Assembly (NCBI GenBank): GCA_021521415.1
Contig: JAIQDT010014359.1
Span: 1-64,000 of the forward strand
Direction of reading: 5' to 3'
Length of the DNA: 64,000 nt
From: Bidens hawaiensis
Lineage: Eukaryota > Streptophyta > Magnoliopsida > Asterales > Asteraceae
Part shown: one piece after another, positions 32,872-44,219 of the stretch
Position numbering within the stretch: position 1 is the stretch's first letter
How the letters are laid out: each line of letters starts with the position of its first letter
Made by a program: the position numbers and the translations under genes
The notes under the pieces: generated by a model
What the model saw: the letters and a program-made list of their open reading frames with translations, nothing else
Told to the model about the DNA's origin: nothing
Databases searched by the model: none

Positions 32872-35702
32872 ATGGATCAATCCATCAACGCATCCATTAA
32901 CTCAGCACTTCACCAGGAGCTAGACTCCATTATGGGTACTGCTACCAGTGTGCCCCGTCTGCTGAAGCACGAAGGCTTCTATGAATGGAAATTCAGGTTC
33001 GAAAAGTATGTCAAGATGAAAGATTCTAAGGTGTGGAGGAGCATAGTTAGAGGTCCTCAACCGATCACATATGAAACAGCCGAAGGAGAGATTGCTGTCA
33101 AGCCTATCGAATTGTATGTTGATGCTGACTATGACAAAGTTGAAGAAGATGAGAGGGCATTTGCCACTCTTACTATGGCCCCGTCACCTGAGATTGCTCA
33201 AGGATTCTGCGAGTTGCAATCAGCAAATGCCTTATAGGAGGCACTGATAGAGGTCTATGAGGGAAACGAAGACATGAAGCGCAGTCGTCAGGATTTGCTG
33301 CGCCAAAAGTTTAATATGTTCAATCATGTTCTGGGTGAGTCCTTGGAAAGTCAGCTGCAAAGATTCTTCACACTTGTAACCAAGATGAGATCAGCCAACA
33401 TACATTTAACTCTCATTGAAACCAACAACAAGTTGATCAACTCTCTGCCACAAGGATGGGATATGAACGTTGCTGTTATCAAGAAGACAAAGGATCTTTC
33501 TAGACTAACCCTATCTGAGGTGATCGCTATCATCAAGTCATGTGATATGGATGACAAACAGCGAGCAATTAACCATGCAAATTCGTATACTGCTGCTGGA
33601 TACGCCGCATCATCAAACAACGCGTTATATCACAAGACAACTTCTCCATGTTCAAGTCCTCTCAGGGTGTGTACTCGCAGCCGCAGCAACCAAATGGAAG
33701 CTTTTCCATGTTCAGATCAACTCAAAGCCAATTCACTCCACCTACACCTCAGCCACAGCCGCCTGCTTCCATATTCTTTCCACAGCCATCTCCACAGTCT
33801 CAACCCCAACCCAGCATTGCTTCCTCCAGCAAGTCTCCTGCCCAAGGACCTGCCATCTCAAAGGAAACTCAAGAGAATATTGCTCTCATGGCAGGCTTCA
33901 TGAACTGCTATAATGCTTTTCTTGCTGTAGACCTTGTTCAACCAGTCGGTTCTACTGAACTGGATCAGATCCACCCTGATGACGTGGAAGAGATAGACAT
34001 CTCCTGGAAAATTTCCATGGCTGTATTCAGAGCGAAGAAGTTCACCAAAAGGATTGGCAGGAACAATTGGAACTTACCTGCAAACAAAAAGGTGGGTTTC
34101 AACAAGGAGAACCTCAGGTGCTACAACTGTCATGAACCAGGACACTTTGCTAGAGAATGCACAAATCCAGCAAAGGAGGGAAATACTGAAAGGGCTCTGG
34201 TTCCTGTGAATGGTGCAAGGGGAGATAATGCTGTTGCTGGAAGAAACGAGCAAGGATTAGTTGCACAACAGTTTGATTGGGCTGATCAGATGGAGGTACT
34301 CACTATTCTGGGTCAGACTGCAAACCTCGCTCAAGTTGATGATGTTGAAGAGGGAAATAAGACTGAAGAGCAGGTGAAGAGTCTCCAGTTTGCTTTCATG
34401 GCTTCTTCTCCTGCTGGTTCATCTGAGATAAACTCTAATTTGTGTTCTCAAGCATGCATTAGAAAGGTAGAGCTATTTCGTATGCATAATAGTAATCTTG
34501 TTAGGGAAATAGAAAATATAAAACACGAAAACTATATACTTAAGAAACTTGAGAAGGGTCTTACAGAAAAACTAGAAGCATCAAGCAAAGACTTCTCAAA
34601 ACTGCAAAGTGATTTTAGTGTCAAGTGTTGTCACATCTTAGATGATAATAAGAAAATAGCTGATCTAACCGCCAAACTTGAAGCATCTATTTTGGAAAAC
34701 GCTAAATTAACGAATAAATTTGAAAACGCTGAGTTCAATTTTAAAAAGTTTGATGTTTCTAGTGTTGTCGTTGAGTCAATGATTGAAAAGCAATTAAGAT
34801 GGAAAGAAAAAAAGGGTGAGAGAATTGGGTATAATGAGGTTCCACCTCCATACAATGATAATTATACTCCCTCTCCTTTTGTTATTGAGGAAGATAAAGA
34901 GAAATCTTTGAAATATGGCAAACCTGAAATTAATGAATGGATAATACCCGGGTTTGTCAAACCAGCTCAATCAGTTGTGAAAGTGAATGATACTAATGTT
35001 TCTACTTCGCGTGCAGATGAAGTAATCATTTAGGATTAGGTGGACGATGAGGAAGATTTACTTGTTCTGCCTAATAAAGACAATTTTAATAATGCTTGTT
35101 TTGAATTGTGTGATTTATCTTCTGTTAAGACTAATGCTTGTGTGGGCTCTGTTTTTAAGAGCATAAACAATTGTGTGGTTGAATGTTCTAGTAGTATTAA
35201 TAAGTGTGATGTATCTTTAAATACTGATCTTAAACAGGAAAATGCTAGTAAATACACACCACCAAAACCTGTTAAAGAAGTAAACACAGGCATGAAAAGT
35301 TTAAGTAAATCAACCACTAAGGTCGATGCGAGACAGCAAAATTTGCAAAGTAGATCGAGACCAGGACTTGGCCACTCAGATTTACATGTGAAGTGACAAA
35401 CTTGCTTCAACTGTGGCATTCCTGGTCACATTGCTAGAAACTGCCCGCATCGTCCTTATGTTCCATATTATGGACACCGTCAGAGGAGTGTGCCTCGGAA
35501 TACTCTCAACAAATCACATTCAAATAAATCAAAGTATTTCAAGGCAAGTCCTTCTGATGGAAATTGGATTCGAGACAAGGCCGATCGCGCCAAAGTTAGA
35601 CAAGCAACTCCTGCCATGTCTCGAAAACACGCCGGAAAACCGAGTTTGGTTTCGATACATTGTGTGAAAATACACTACGTATTCGTATGGATATTCTATT
35701 AG
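32872..35702 (+). pseudogene. gag: Copia gag with two zinc knuckles (broken)
   Basis: ATG at 32872. Segment 1 (to 33237, TAG) and segment 2 (33238 to about 33640, same frame) hold the capsid domain (WKFRFEKYVKMKDSKVW, then RQKFNMFNHV, INSLPQGWD). After a frameshift near 33640, one frame runs to 35702 with in-frame TAG (35031) and TGA (35394). It holds a Gln/Pro/Ser-rich linker, knuckle CYNCHEPGHFARECTNP (34121-34171), a Lys/Glu-rich likely coiled coil (34440-34800), and a second knuckle CFNCGIPGHIARNC (35403-35444). Zinc knuckles bind the packaged RNA. Gag this long, with coiled coil and a second knuckle, is unlike compact copia gag and fits the Sirevirus group. Protease does not follow. Confidence 0.85.
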
Positions 35703-35861
35703 TAAAGATAATTTGAACTTATAAAATCATTTAATTAGATAAAATATAGGTTTCTTTTTTAATTTAATCACTTATTCTATAACTTAATTGTATTGTTTTA
35801 AGTATTCCGTGCATCATACGGGTTCTAAAGCTAGTTTGTGTGTGTGTGTGGGTGTGCATAT

Positions 35862-35883
35862 ATATATATATGTATATATATAT
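35862..35883. repeat. (TA)n / (TG)n tract
   Basis: A short GT run then TA dinucleotides immediately before the MITE at 35884. Confidence 0.85.
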
Positions 35884-36221
35884 AGGGTGGGGATGGATCT
35901 TTTGAGAACCATGTTGAGTTCTAAGAACTTAAGAACTCCATTCTAGGCCACACATTTAATTAAATGGATGGGAATATGTGGTTGAGATTCAATCTAATAA
36001 AAAATATCAAAGAGGAGAGAGAATAACTATGTACAATGATTACACAACTTTAAACGTCCGTTACATATATGTAATAAGTCGACTCGGTGCGCAAAAAATT
36101 CTGTAATTTTTTACGTATATGTAACCTACATATATTACGTATGTGTAAAAAAAATTCGAAAATTTTTTTTGTTACACTGAGTTCTTAAAACTCAAAAGGG
36201 TTCTCATTTGAAATCTCCCCT
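35884..36221. mobile_element. TA-flanked MITE, family I
   Basis: Left end AGGGTGGGGATGGATCTTTT with GAGAACC..GTTGAGTTCTAAGAACT. The right end read in reverse gives AGGGGAGATTTCAAATGAGAACC..TTGAGTTTTAAGAACT. About 45-bp inverted arms around an ORF-free core. Confidence 0.7.
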
Positions 36222-36234
36222 ATATAGGGTTATG

Positions 36235-36236
36235 AC

Positions 36237-36287
<51 letters not shown>
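36235..36287. repeat. (CA)n(TA)n microsatellite
   Basis: About 16 CA units run directly into about 10 TA units, between two MITEs. Confidence 0.95.
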
Positions 36288-36612
36288 GGTAATGATAAAA
36301 TAAAAACTCACTTGAGTTGAGAAAACTCTAGAAACCCATTCTCAACAACATGTTTTTAATTAAAGTTTAAATCTTATGGTCCACAATTAAAGTTAATAAA
36401 AAATGTAAAGGTAATATAACCTTTTCACTCTCTTGAAAATATCTATAAAGTTAGTAAAAAATGTAAAAAAATAGCACAACAATTTTTTTTATATATTTCG
36501 ATATTTTGTATTAAATGTAGCAACATACACTACATACGTAAAAAAAACGATGTTACATGGGATATTCATGGATTTTCTCAACTCAAATGAGTTTTCATTC
36601 TATACGTTGCCT
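36288..36612. mobile_element. TA-flanked MITE, family J
   Basis: AAAACTCACTTGAGTTGAGAAAA near the left end is mirrored by TTTTCTCAACTCAAATGAGTTTT near the right end, both just inside TA tracts. Confidence 0.75.
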
Positions 36613-36620
36613 ATATATAT

Positions 36621-37285
36621 AGGGGTGAGATCAAGTGAAAACTCATTTTAATGAGAAAACTTAAAGACTCCTAAAAAACTATTTTTAATTTTTTTTGAAG
36701 TTTCTTTTTTTCCATTATTCTTATAGGTTGTTATTGGTTAAAAAAAAAATTGTCGGTAACCTCGTCGGTGCAGTGCACATGTGTAATAGTGTTCATTGCA
36801 TATATACGAAAATGTTGTATTGCATAGAATACAACACTATTGCACATATTTGATACACACTATTATATAATGCAATATAAGACTAATATGCACATCGAAT
36901 ACACGTTATCACACATGTGTAATACAACATTAACGCACTGAACTACATCGACTTTTATTTTATTATTATTTTTTCCATATAATACAATACTACTACACAT
37001 ATAAAATACACAAATATTGAATATATGCAATTAAACACTATTGAACTTAAAAATACATAGTAATACACATGTCTAATACAACGGTATCGCACATTAATAC
37101 GTATGTGCATTACAATGTTTTTTTTAATTTTTATTTCTTATTTTTTCGAGTGAAGGGTAAGAAAATATAAGAATGATGGCAAAAATAGAATTTAAAAAAT
37201 ATTTTTTTGTTTTTAATTAAAAATAATTCTTTAGGAGTTTTTAAGTTTTCTCTCTATAGATAAGTTGTCTCTTGATCCTCACCCT
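36621..37285. mobile_element. Family A MITE, copy at 36.6 kb
   Basis: Begins AGGGGTGAGATCAAGTGAAA, ends CTCTTGATCCTCACCCT, with inverted arms near 70 bp and TA tracts on both sides. The interior is about 90 percent like 40402-41098 by eye. Confidence 0.8.
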
Positions 37286-37475
37286 ATATATATATATATA
37301 TATATATATAGGATTGGGATCGTGTGACAACCATTTGGAAATTGAGAACTTTGAAAACCATTTTGTACCATAAAAAACACTTTAATAAAAATAATAACAA
37401 AATATAAAACCAAAACAAATGCGAAAATATAAAAAGTAAAAAATCAAAACAAACAAACCTCAAATATATTAATTA

Positions 37476-37540
37476 CTAGATTTTATCCCCCCGTAATACG
37501 GGGGTTGTTTTATATTATTCGTTTTTAATATTTATAGTCG
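37476..37540 (-). mobile_element. Helitron 3' terminus (reverse orientation)
   Basis: The minus strand ends CCCCCGTAATACGGGGGG, spacer ATAAAAT, CTAG (37479-37476), then T. This is a near-perfect hairpin plus CTRR|T. The recognisable homology to the copies at 38-40 kb ends at about 37540. Confidence 0.8.
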
Positions 37541-37541
37541 T

Positions 37542-37800
37542 GACGACCAGTTTACCCGGTTTACATTCTCTACACGAGTAGTTTATTAGTAGTTAACTCG
37601 TCGCGACTAGTTTTACCTTATAATCTACTCGCTGCGACTAAAGGACTTATGAATTACTCGTGTGCGTTGATTACGAGGCATGAAACTTATTTAGTCGTGA
37701 TGAGTAATTATTAGTGAACGTGCTCGTTACAGTTAGTTTAAGGATACGTGGCAATTTCTAATTGGTTTCTACAAACTACTCATCACGACTAGTTTATAAT
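37542..37800. repeat. Cluster of CGTCGCGACTAG-like motifs
   Basis: Variants of ACTCGTCGCGACTAGTTT occur in both orientations (near 37542, 37593, 37627, 37697, 37783). Not matched elsewhere in the window. Confidence 0.6.
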
Positions 37801-37911
37801 ACCAATTTTTGAAATTTTTTGCAAATTATACCTAAAACTAGAAATTTGTTTTTATAAATGCTTATTTTTGGAATTTTCCTTACTTATAAACACATATACA
37901 TATATGTATAT

Positions 37912-38170
37912 AGAGTATGGTTCAAATAAAAATAAGAGTTTCCTATGAATGGTAAGAACCAATAAATTTTTGACATGTGGCATAAACAAACTATGGTGAA
38001 AGCAATTCTAGGAAACTATGGCGGTTTATATTAGTGAAAGAACAATTCTAGGAAACTCTGTTGGTTTTTGATAATTTTAAATCTCAACAATTGATTAACA
38101 TGATCCAATGACTATGATTTTTTCTTAATCTTCCTAAGTAACTACTTATTGTTAGAATAACCCTCCCCTA
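37912..38170. mobile_element. Small TA-flanked foldback, family K
   Basis: Left TAGAGTATGGTTCAAATAAA..TAAGAGTTTCCTA pairs loosely with the right end, which reads in reverse AGGGGAGGGTTATTCTAACAATAAGTAG..ACTTAGGAAG. An internal repeat GCAATTCTAGGAAACT / ACAATTCTAGGAAACTC (38003, 38041). Confidence 0.5.
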
Positions 38171-38480
38171 TTTATATATACACGTTATTTTTATAAACAT
38201 ATGTACAATTAAGATACATGATAATGTACATATGTGTATATTATGTAAATGGAGATTGAATGATAATATACATATATGCATAATTTATCCAAATCGAGAT
38301 TTTTTATATGAAATCGGGATACTAGATAAACGTTTTGGTTTTTTTACTTTTACAAAATTCACTTTTTTTGTTTTATAATTTTTTTTAATATTGTGTAAGG
38401 AGTTTTTTTTGTGGTCAAAAATTGTTTTCAAAGTTCTTAATTTCAAAAAATTCTCTTAGGATCCTCACCCTATATATATA

Positions 38481-40390
38481 CTAGATTTCCCCCGTATTAC
38501 GGGGTTGTTTTACATTATTCGTTTTTAATATTTATATATGTATATTTGGATTTTAATTTTATTTATTGTAAGAAAGTTAATCTATAATATATATAACGAA
38601 ACCCCTAAAATCCTACGTGTCGCGATGTGGTCGCTCCCCCCTTTTATGGAAGCCACCAGATTGCTTGATTTTTAAATAGAGGACTCTCATTGATTTAACC
38701 CAAATTAATGGGTATGGGTCTTACCAAAACCAGATAGCTCTTAAACGGGTTATAACATCTCATTAAATTAAAAATTAATCTTACCAATTATTTGATATGA
38801 AAATCTTATAAAATAGGAATATACTAAATTTAATATCCAATTTAAAAAGAAAAATATATTATTTTTAATTAATAAACAATTTTATAGTAAAAACCTAAGC
38901 GGGTCACGGGTCACAAAATCCTGATAGCTTTTAAACGGGTTATAACATATCATTTATTTATGACATCCTTTCATCATCAAACCCTAAGTATATTATTAAC
39001 TTTTTTACAATAAAGAAAATTAAAATCCAAAAAATAAATATTAAAAAACAAAAAATGTAAAACAACCATTATCTGAAGCCATCACATTGCTTTATTTGTA
39101 AATGAAGGCTTCTCTCGCATTTGACATGAATTCATGGGTAAATGTCTCACCAAACCCAGATAACTCTTATATGGGTTATATTATCTCATTATATTAAAAA
39201 GTAATATCATAAAATATTTGATATGAAAATCCTATAAAAGGGGATATACTAAAAATTAACATCCTATTTTGTTTAATAAAAAGATATTATTTATAACTAA
39301 GAAACAATTTTATAATAAAGAAAATAAGCGGGTAATGGGTATCACCAAACCCAGATAGCTTTTAAACCGGATTATAACATATCATTTATTTGTGAAACCA
39401 TTTTATCATCAAACCTCAAGTATATTAATTATTAACTTTTTTACAATAAATAAAAATAAAATCCAAATATACATATATAAATATTAAAAACGAATAATAT
39501 AAAACAACCCCCGTAATACGGGGGGATAAAATCTAGTAATTAATATATTTGAGGTTTGATGATGATGGTTTCACAAATAAATGATATATTATAATCAGGT
39601 TTAAAAGCTATCTGGGTTTGGTGATACCCATTACCCGTTTATTTTCTTTATTATAAAATTGTTTCTTAATTATAAATAATATCTTCTTTTAAAATAAAAT
39701 AGGATATTAATTTTTAGTATATTCCTATTTTATAGGATTTTCATATCAAATATTAGATGAGATTATTTTTTAATATAATGAGATGTTATAACCCGTTTAA
39801 GAGCTATCTGAGTTTGGTGAGACCTTTACCCGTTAATTCGGGTCAAATGCGTGAGAAGTCTTCATTTACAAGTAAAGCAATCTGATGGTTTGAGAGAATG
39901 GTTGTTTTACATTTTTCATTTTTTAATACTTAGTTTTTTGGATTTTAATTTTCTTTATTATAAGAAAGTTAATAGTATACTTAGGGTTTGATGATGAAAG
40001 GGTTTCATAAATAAATGATACGTTATAACCCGTTTAAAAGCTATCTGGATTTGGCGACCCATGACTCGCTTATGTTTTTTACTATAAAATTGTTTATTAA
40101 TTATAAATAATATCTTTTTCTTTTTAAATTGGATATTAAATTTTAGTATATTCCTATTTTGTAGGATTTTCATATCAAATAATTGGTAAGATTAAATTTT
40201 AATTTAATGAGATGTTATAACCCGTTTAAGAGCTATCTGGTTTTGGTAAGTCCCATGCCAATGAATTTGGGTTAAATAAACGATAGGCCTCCATTTAAAA
40301 ATCAAGAAATCTGGTGGCTTCCTTAAAGGGGGGGAGCAACCACATCACGACACATAGGATTTTTGGGTTTTCGTTTATATATATTATAGA
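38481..40390 (-). mobile_element. Non-autonomous Helitron (host copy, split)
   Basis: Minus-strand element with 5' TC at 40390-40389 (TCTATAATATATATAAACG) and 3' hairpin CCCCGTAATACGGGG..CTAG ending at 38481, then T. The body is 39537-40390 plus 38481-38580. Between these lies the opposite-strand copy 38581-39536. No coding capacity. Confidence 0.88.
38581..39536 (+). mobile_element. Non-autonomous Helitron inserted in its own inverted copy
   Basis: 5' end TCTATAATATATATAACGAA, 3' end CCCCCGTAATACGGGGGG-ATAAAATCTAG at 39536. The base before is A and after is T, with no target duplication, as Helitrons insert. Two roughly 420-bp internal units (from about 38640 and 39070; GAAGCCA(C)CA.ATTGCTT) are direct repeats. 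No ORF. Confidence 0.9.
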
Positions 40391-40401
40391 TATATATATA
40401 T

Positions 40402-41098
40402 AGGGGCGGGATCAAGTGAAAACTCCTCTTAAAGAGAAAACTTAAAAACTTCTAAAAAACTATTTTTAACTTTTTAAAATTTTTTTTTGAAGTTCCCTTT
40501 TTTTCTATTATTCTTATATGTTGTTATTGGTTCAAAAAAAAAAACCCTTGTCGGTAACCTCGTCGGTGTAGTGCACATGTGTAATAGTGTGCATTACATA
40601 TATGCAAAAGTGTTTGTATTGCATAGAATACAACATTATTGCACATATTTGATACACGCTATTGTATATATGCAATATAAGATCAATACGCACATCGAAT
40701 ACACATTAGTGCGTATGTGTAATACAACATTAACGCACGTGTGCACTACATCGACTTTTATTTTATTATTATTATTTTTGCATATAATACAACACTACTA
40801 CACATATACAATACACAAATATTGAATATATGCAATTAAACACTATTAAACTTAAAAATACATAGTAATACACATGTGTAATACAACGGTATCACACAGT
40901 AATACGTATGTGCATTACAGCGGGTTTTTTTATTTTATTTTTATTATTTTTTATTTTTTTGAGCAAAGGGTGAGAAAATATAAGAATAATGGCAAAAACA
41001 GAAATTTGAAAATATTTTTTTTATTTTTAATTAAAAATAATTCTTTTAAGAGTTTTTAAGTTTTCTCTCTAAAGATGAGTTTTCTCATGATCCTCTTC
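40402..41098. mobile_element. Family A MITE, copy at 40.4 kb
   Basis: AGGGGCGGGATCAAGTGAAA on the left and TTTTCTCATGATCCTCTTC on the right, with TA tracts outside. It contains the same CACATCGAATACAC and AACATTAACGCAC words as the copy at 36621. The 112-codon ORF inside is a by-product. Confidence 0.8.
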
Positions 41099-41434
41099 AT
41101 ATATGTATATATATTATATTTATGTCTGTATGTATATTTATTAATTAGGCAACTAATTAACAAACTGGAGAATGAGGTGGCTTAAACAAAAAAAAACCAT
41201 TCTAGAAATGTTGGCAACTAATGACATAAGTTTAGTATTAGGAGTTCATGTGTTTAACCCAATAGAGCACAAAAATTAATTCGTTGAAAAAAAGTATTAA
41301 GAGCATACAATGTGTAAATATATGTTTCATGTATACCTGATATAATTACCTATTTTTATCAGACAATGTGTTATATCAACACTTATCCTAGTTGCAACCC
41401 GCAACATTTCATGACTTATGTTATTGTATATATT
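41099..41434. other. AT-rich gap before the second Tat LTR
   Basis: TATG-rich start, then plain AT-rich DNA. I see no gene or element end. Confidence 0.5.
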
Positions 41435-42061
41435 TGAAGAGGTAGGGTCGTACACCCACCTAAGAGGCATCAGAGGAGTTCTACCAGGCGCTAATGGAGT
41501 TCTACTAAACATTCTCTGACATCTCGGGATAAGTGGCGCCAAAGATCTTCCTACGTATGGTGCAAAAGAAAATATTTCATTGAAAAGGACGTCCACCCAA
41601 TAAGAAACTGACAACACATAGTCAATAATACTACATAGTACAAATGTCACAATCAGTTAACTATTTTATTCACCAACTTCCCTTGGGCACGTGCAAGCCC
41701 CCCTGATTGGTGGAATTCCTAGCATGGAAGGTGACCCACACATTCTATCCTTCCATCCGCTATAAATACTACTCAATCTCCAACGGTAAAAGATCTTAAC
41801 TTCTCCGTGAGAACACTCACTAGTGCTTCGCGATAACTTGTATTCTACAAATAATCGATTCCATATACTGATTCTCTTGCCAGTGGGTGATTACGAGAAG
41901 ACCCCCCCCCCCATATCCTTCTCGTAACGAGTTCACGAAGCTCTATTTTGCAGGTGTATTTACTCATTTCAGTCGGATTATATCTCAACCCTCGTGGGAA
42001 GCATCTAACTTTAACCCAAGGGCTAAGAAATTAGGCCAATGGTCAATTTAGTGTTTCTTTA
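41435..42061 (+). repeat. 5' LTR of Tat#2 (627 bp)
   Basis: Starts TGAAGAGGTAGG, the same 12 bases that start the Tat#1 LTR on its own strand, and ends GTGTTTCTTTA. TATA box TATAAATA at 41761-41768, C-run at about 41901-41913. Both Tat LTRs share CTCGTGGGAA near their ends. Confidence 0.85.
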
Positions 42062-42078
42062 TTGACGCCATTCGTGCG
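42062..42078 (+). other. Primer-binding site of Tat#2
   Basis: TTGACGCCATTCGTGCG directly follows the LTR and differs from the Tat#1 site (TTGGCGCCATCCGTGC) at two positions. Confidence 0.75.
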
Positions 42079-42127
42079 TTTTGGCTAGAACTAATTTGTG
42101 TCGAAGTTTTCAAACGTTCGGTTGATA

Positions 42128-42231
42128 ATGAGTGGTAAAAAACCTACTCCGGTGGCGGGACAAACGTCAATCGCCCAGCAATTGCTGAATCCGTTGCAAG
42201 ACACCGATACAACCAATGCGGAGGACATTGA
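42128..42231 (+). pseudogene. gag: Tat#2 gag N-terminus (cut by Athila insertion)
   Basis: ATG at 42128 opens a frame of about 35 codons (KKPTPVAGQTSIAQQLLNPL) that is still open when the Athila LTR starts at 42232. Its position, 50 bases after the PBS, corresponds to the gag start in Tat#1. The remainder resumes after 51559. Confidence 0.7.
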
Positions 42232-44187
42232 TATGGTTTAAAATATACATACTATTATATTAATATTTGCTACACTTTTAAGTACTTTTGAGACAGACTT
42301 TTATTGAATATTATTCTTAATTAGCTTATATTTGGATTTTAAATATTTAAAGTGAAAACGAGCTAAAACTATGAACATGTGATCAAGTCTCATGCTATTT
42401 GCATATGTTGATGTTGTTTTTGTTGTTGTTATTATTATTATTATTACTAAAAATGATAGTGTTATTACATTCATTTTTTCTGTTTAGGCAGTAAACAATT
42501 ATGGTATAACTGGGCCATCCATATTTGGATACATTACGGTAATGCTCACTCAAGAGTCAAAGAAGAGATCATAGGCATCGAAGCTGAATTTTTATAAAAG
42601 ATATTAAGATGATTATTTGAAGTGATACTATGAAATGGCTATTTGGCTATATGTGTTGGAATAAAGGAAATCAAATCATGGATGATGATGTCTCATTGAT
42701 GAAAACTAAATAATTAGAATGCATCATCAAATTAATACTCTCTGGTAGACTACAATTAACCGACAACTAGCCCATAATTTCATAAAGGTATGGGCTTATT
42801 TAATATCCTTGAATTTGGGCTGGACCAAGGTAGTTATCGGTATTAGTCGGTTAATTGAAACAAAATAAAAAGAAGAGTTCATGGCAGCCTATAAACTTGG
42901 AGAAAAAAGATTATAATTATTATGGGAGAGGTAGACGCAAGGAGAGAAACCCTATGCACGAAAAAGAAAACATCTATGGGGGGTTTTGACACCATGAGGG
43001 GTAGACGCAAGGAGAGAAAGAGAAGAGAAAAAGCCGTTGGTTCGAGCAGAGAGTTTGGGTTCAACATCTATTCATCCAAACATCATTACTATTCGGTTTG
43101 AAGTTATTGTTTTCGTCATGAATTCATTATTTGAACTTATTTATTTTACTTTGTTATTGAGTATGACTGTTGGCTAAACTTATAGACCGCCTAGGCATGA
43201 TGAACTTTTGTTTATTTTGGATTAGGGTTTGGAATTTGTTTGAGTTGGTGGATTTATGATCAAGTAAATAGTTTATTGTTATTCATTCGTTGCATATGCT
43301 TGCTTAGGATTGTTTGACGAGTTTTATTGTGTTAACAGTTTCCTTGGTGATTGTTTCATATGATAGGATTCTGTTAGGTCATTTACTGTGTGTTTTTGAC
43401 TAGTTTATGATTGATTTGCAATAAAACCATAGGAACAATATTAGTAAATCAAGTAGACTTGAGTGTACTACTAATCTAAATAACTGTAAGGTGATAGATT
43501 ATTTGATAAGTCTTGGTTGTTTGAATTGCTAGATTTAGTTCTTTGTAAGGAGTCCTTCTAGGTTTGGTTTATCAACCTTATTTATCTAGTCGAGTGAATA
43601 CTTTAAACTACCTTTGATATCCGCTGTTAGGTAGGATTTCTTATAAGGCCATTTGTCATAAAATAAATTAGTGATCGTAAGCGAGTCTAATTAAACTGGT
43701 AATTTTAATAGCATATAAGGGTTCCATATGTGTCTTCTTGAGAAGGGTCGAAGGTCCTGTTCGGTTTTCATTTAAGTGAATAATTTAAGATCCCGGGTCC
43801 ATAACTTAGCATTTTCCAACCATCTGATAATTGATGCATTAAGGATTCTAGGATAGGTGGTTGTTTGTCATCATCTGAATTAAGTCTAGGTTCTAAGTTG
43901 AGTCGTATTTAGATTTATTAATTAGTTTTTAATATCAGTTATTCTTAGTTTTTAATAACCCCCCACACATCTTAACAATAAATAAATAGTCATATCTGTA
44001 GTTATGGATAAATTTATTTAGATGCAATTTAAAGAGTCCGTGGGTTCAACATCTGAACTTACTAAGAGTCAACCGGTACACTTGCCGGTTAGTAGTTTTT
44101 TTTAAGTTTAAGAGTCTAGAATTATTACTTAGTGTATAGATTAGATTTTATTTAGTTAATAAATTTATAACTACTTTTAGCACATCA
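42232..44187 (+). repeat. 5' LTR of the Athila-type element
   Basis: Begins TATGGTTTAAAATATACATA (TG changed to TA) and ends TTTTAGCACATCA. TATA box TATAAAC at 42890. About 1.96 kb, the length class of Athila LTRs. Confidence 0.82.
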
Positions 44188-44193
44188 AGTTTT

Positions 44194-44211
44194 TGGCGCC
44201 GTTTGCTGGGG
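44194..44211 (+). other. Primer-binding site, tRNA-Asp type
   Basis: TGGCGCCGTTTGCTGGGGA lies 6 bases after the LTR end. It is close to the tRNA-Asp complement TGGCGCCGTTGCCGGGGA used by Athila elements, with one insertion and one change. Confidence 0.85.
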
Positions 44212-44219
44212 ACTCTTGG

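Larger units (their letters stand above)
31910..35702 (+). mobile_element. Truncated Ty1/copia element (LTR, leader, gag)
   Basis: A 5' LTR (31910-32268), primer-binding site, long leader and gag are present. Protease, integrase, RT and the 3' LTR are absent, and unrelated AT-rich DNA begins after about 35702. It was inserted into the minus-strand copia RNase H. The 5 bases before it are TAGAG, but the partner duplication is lost with the 3' end. Confidence 0.85.
37310..38470. mobile_element. Family F MITE, copy 2, carrying other insertions
   Basis: The left arm GGATTGGGATCGTGTGACAA..TTGAGAACTTTGAAAACCATTTT matches the reverse of the right arm (GAGGATCCTAAGAGAA..TTAAGAACTTTGAAAACAATTTT); the arms extend to about 120 bp. 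The interior contains a Helitron 3' end (37476) and a smaller foldback (37912-38170). Confidence 0.7.

Noticed and set aside
40487..40825. 112-codon ORF
   Set aside because: Lies inside a family A MITE; composed of TAYTRN-type low-complexity codons and not conserved with sister copies.
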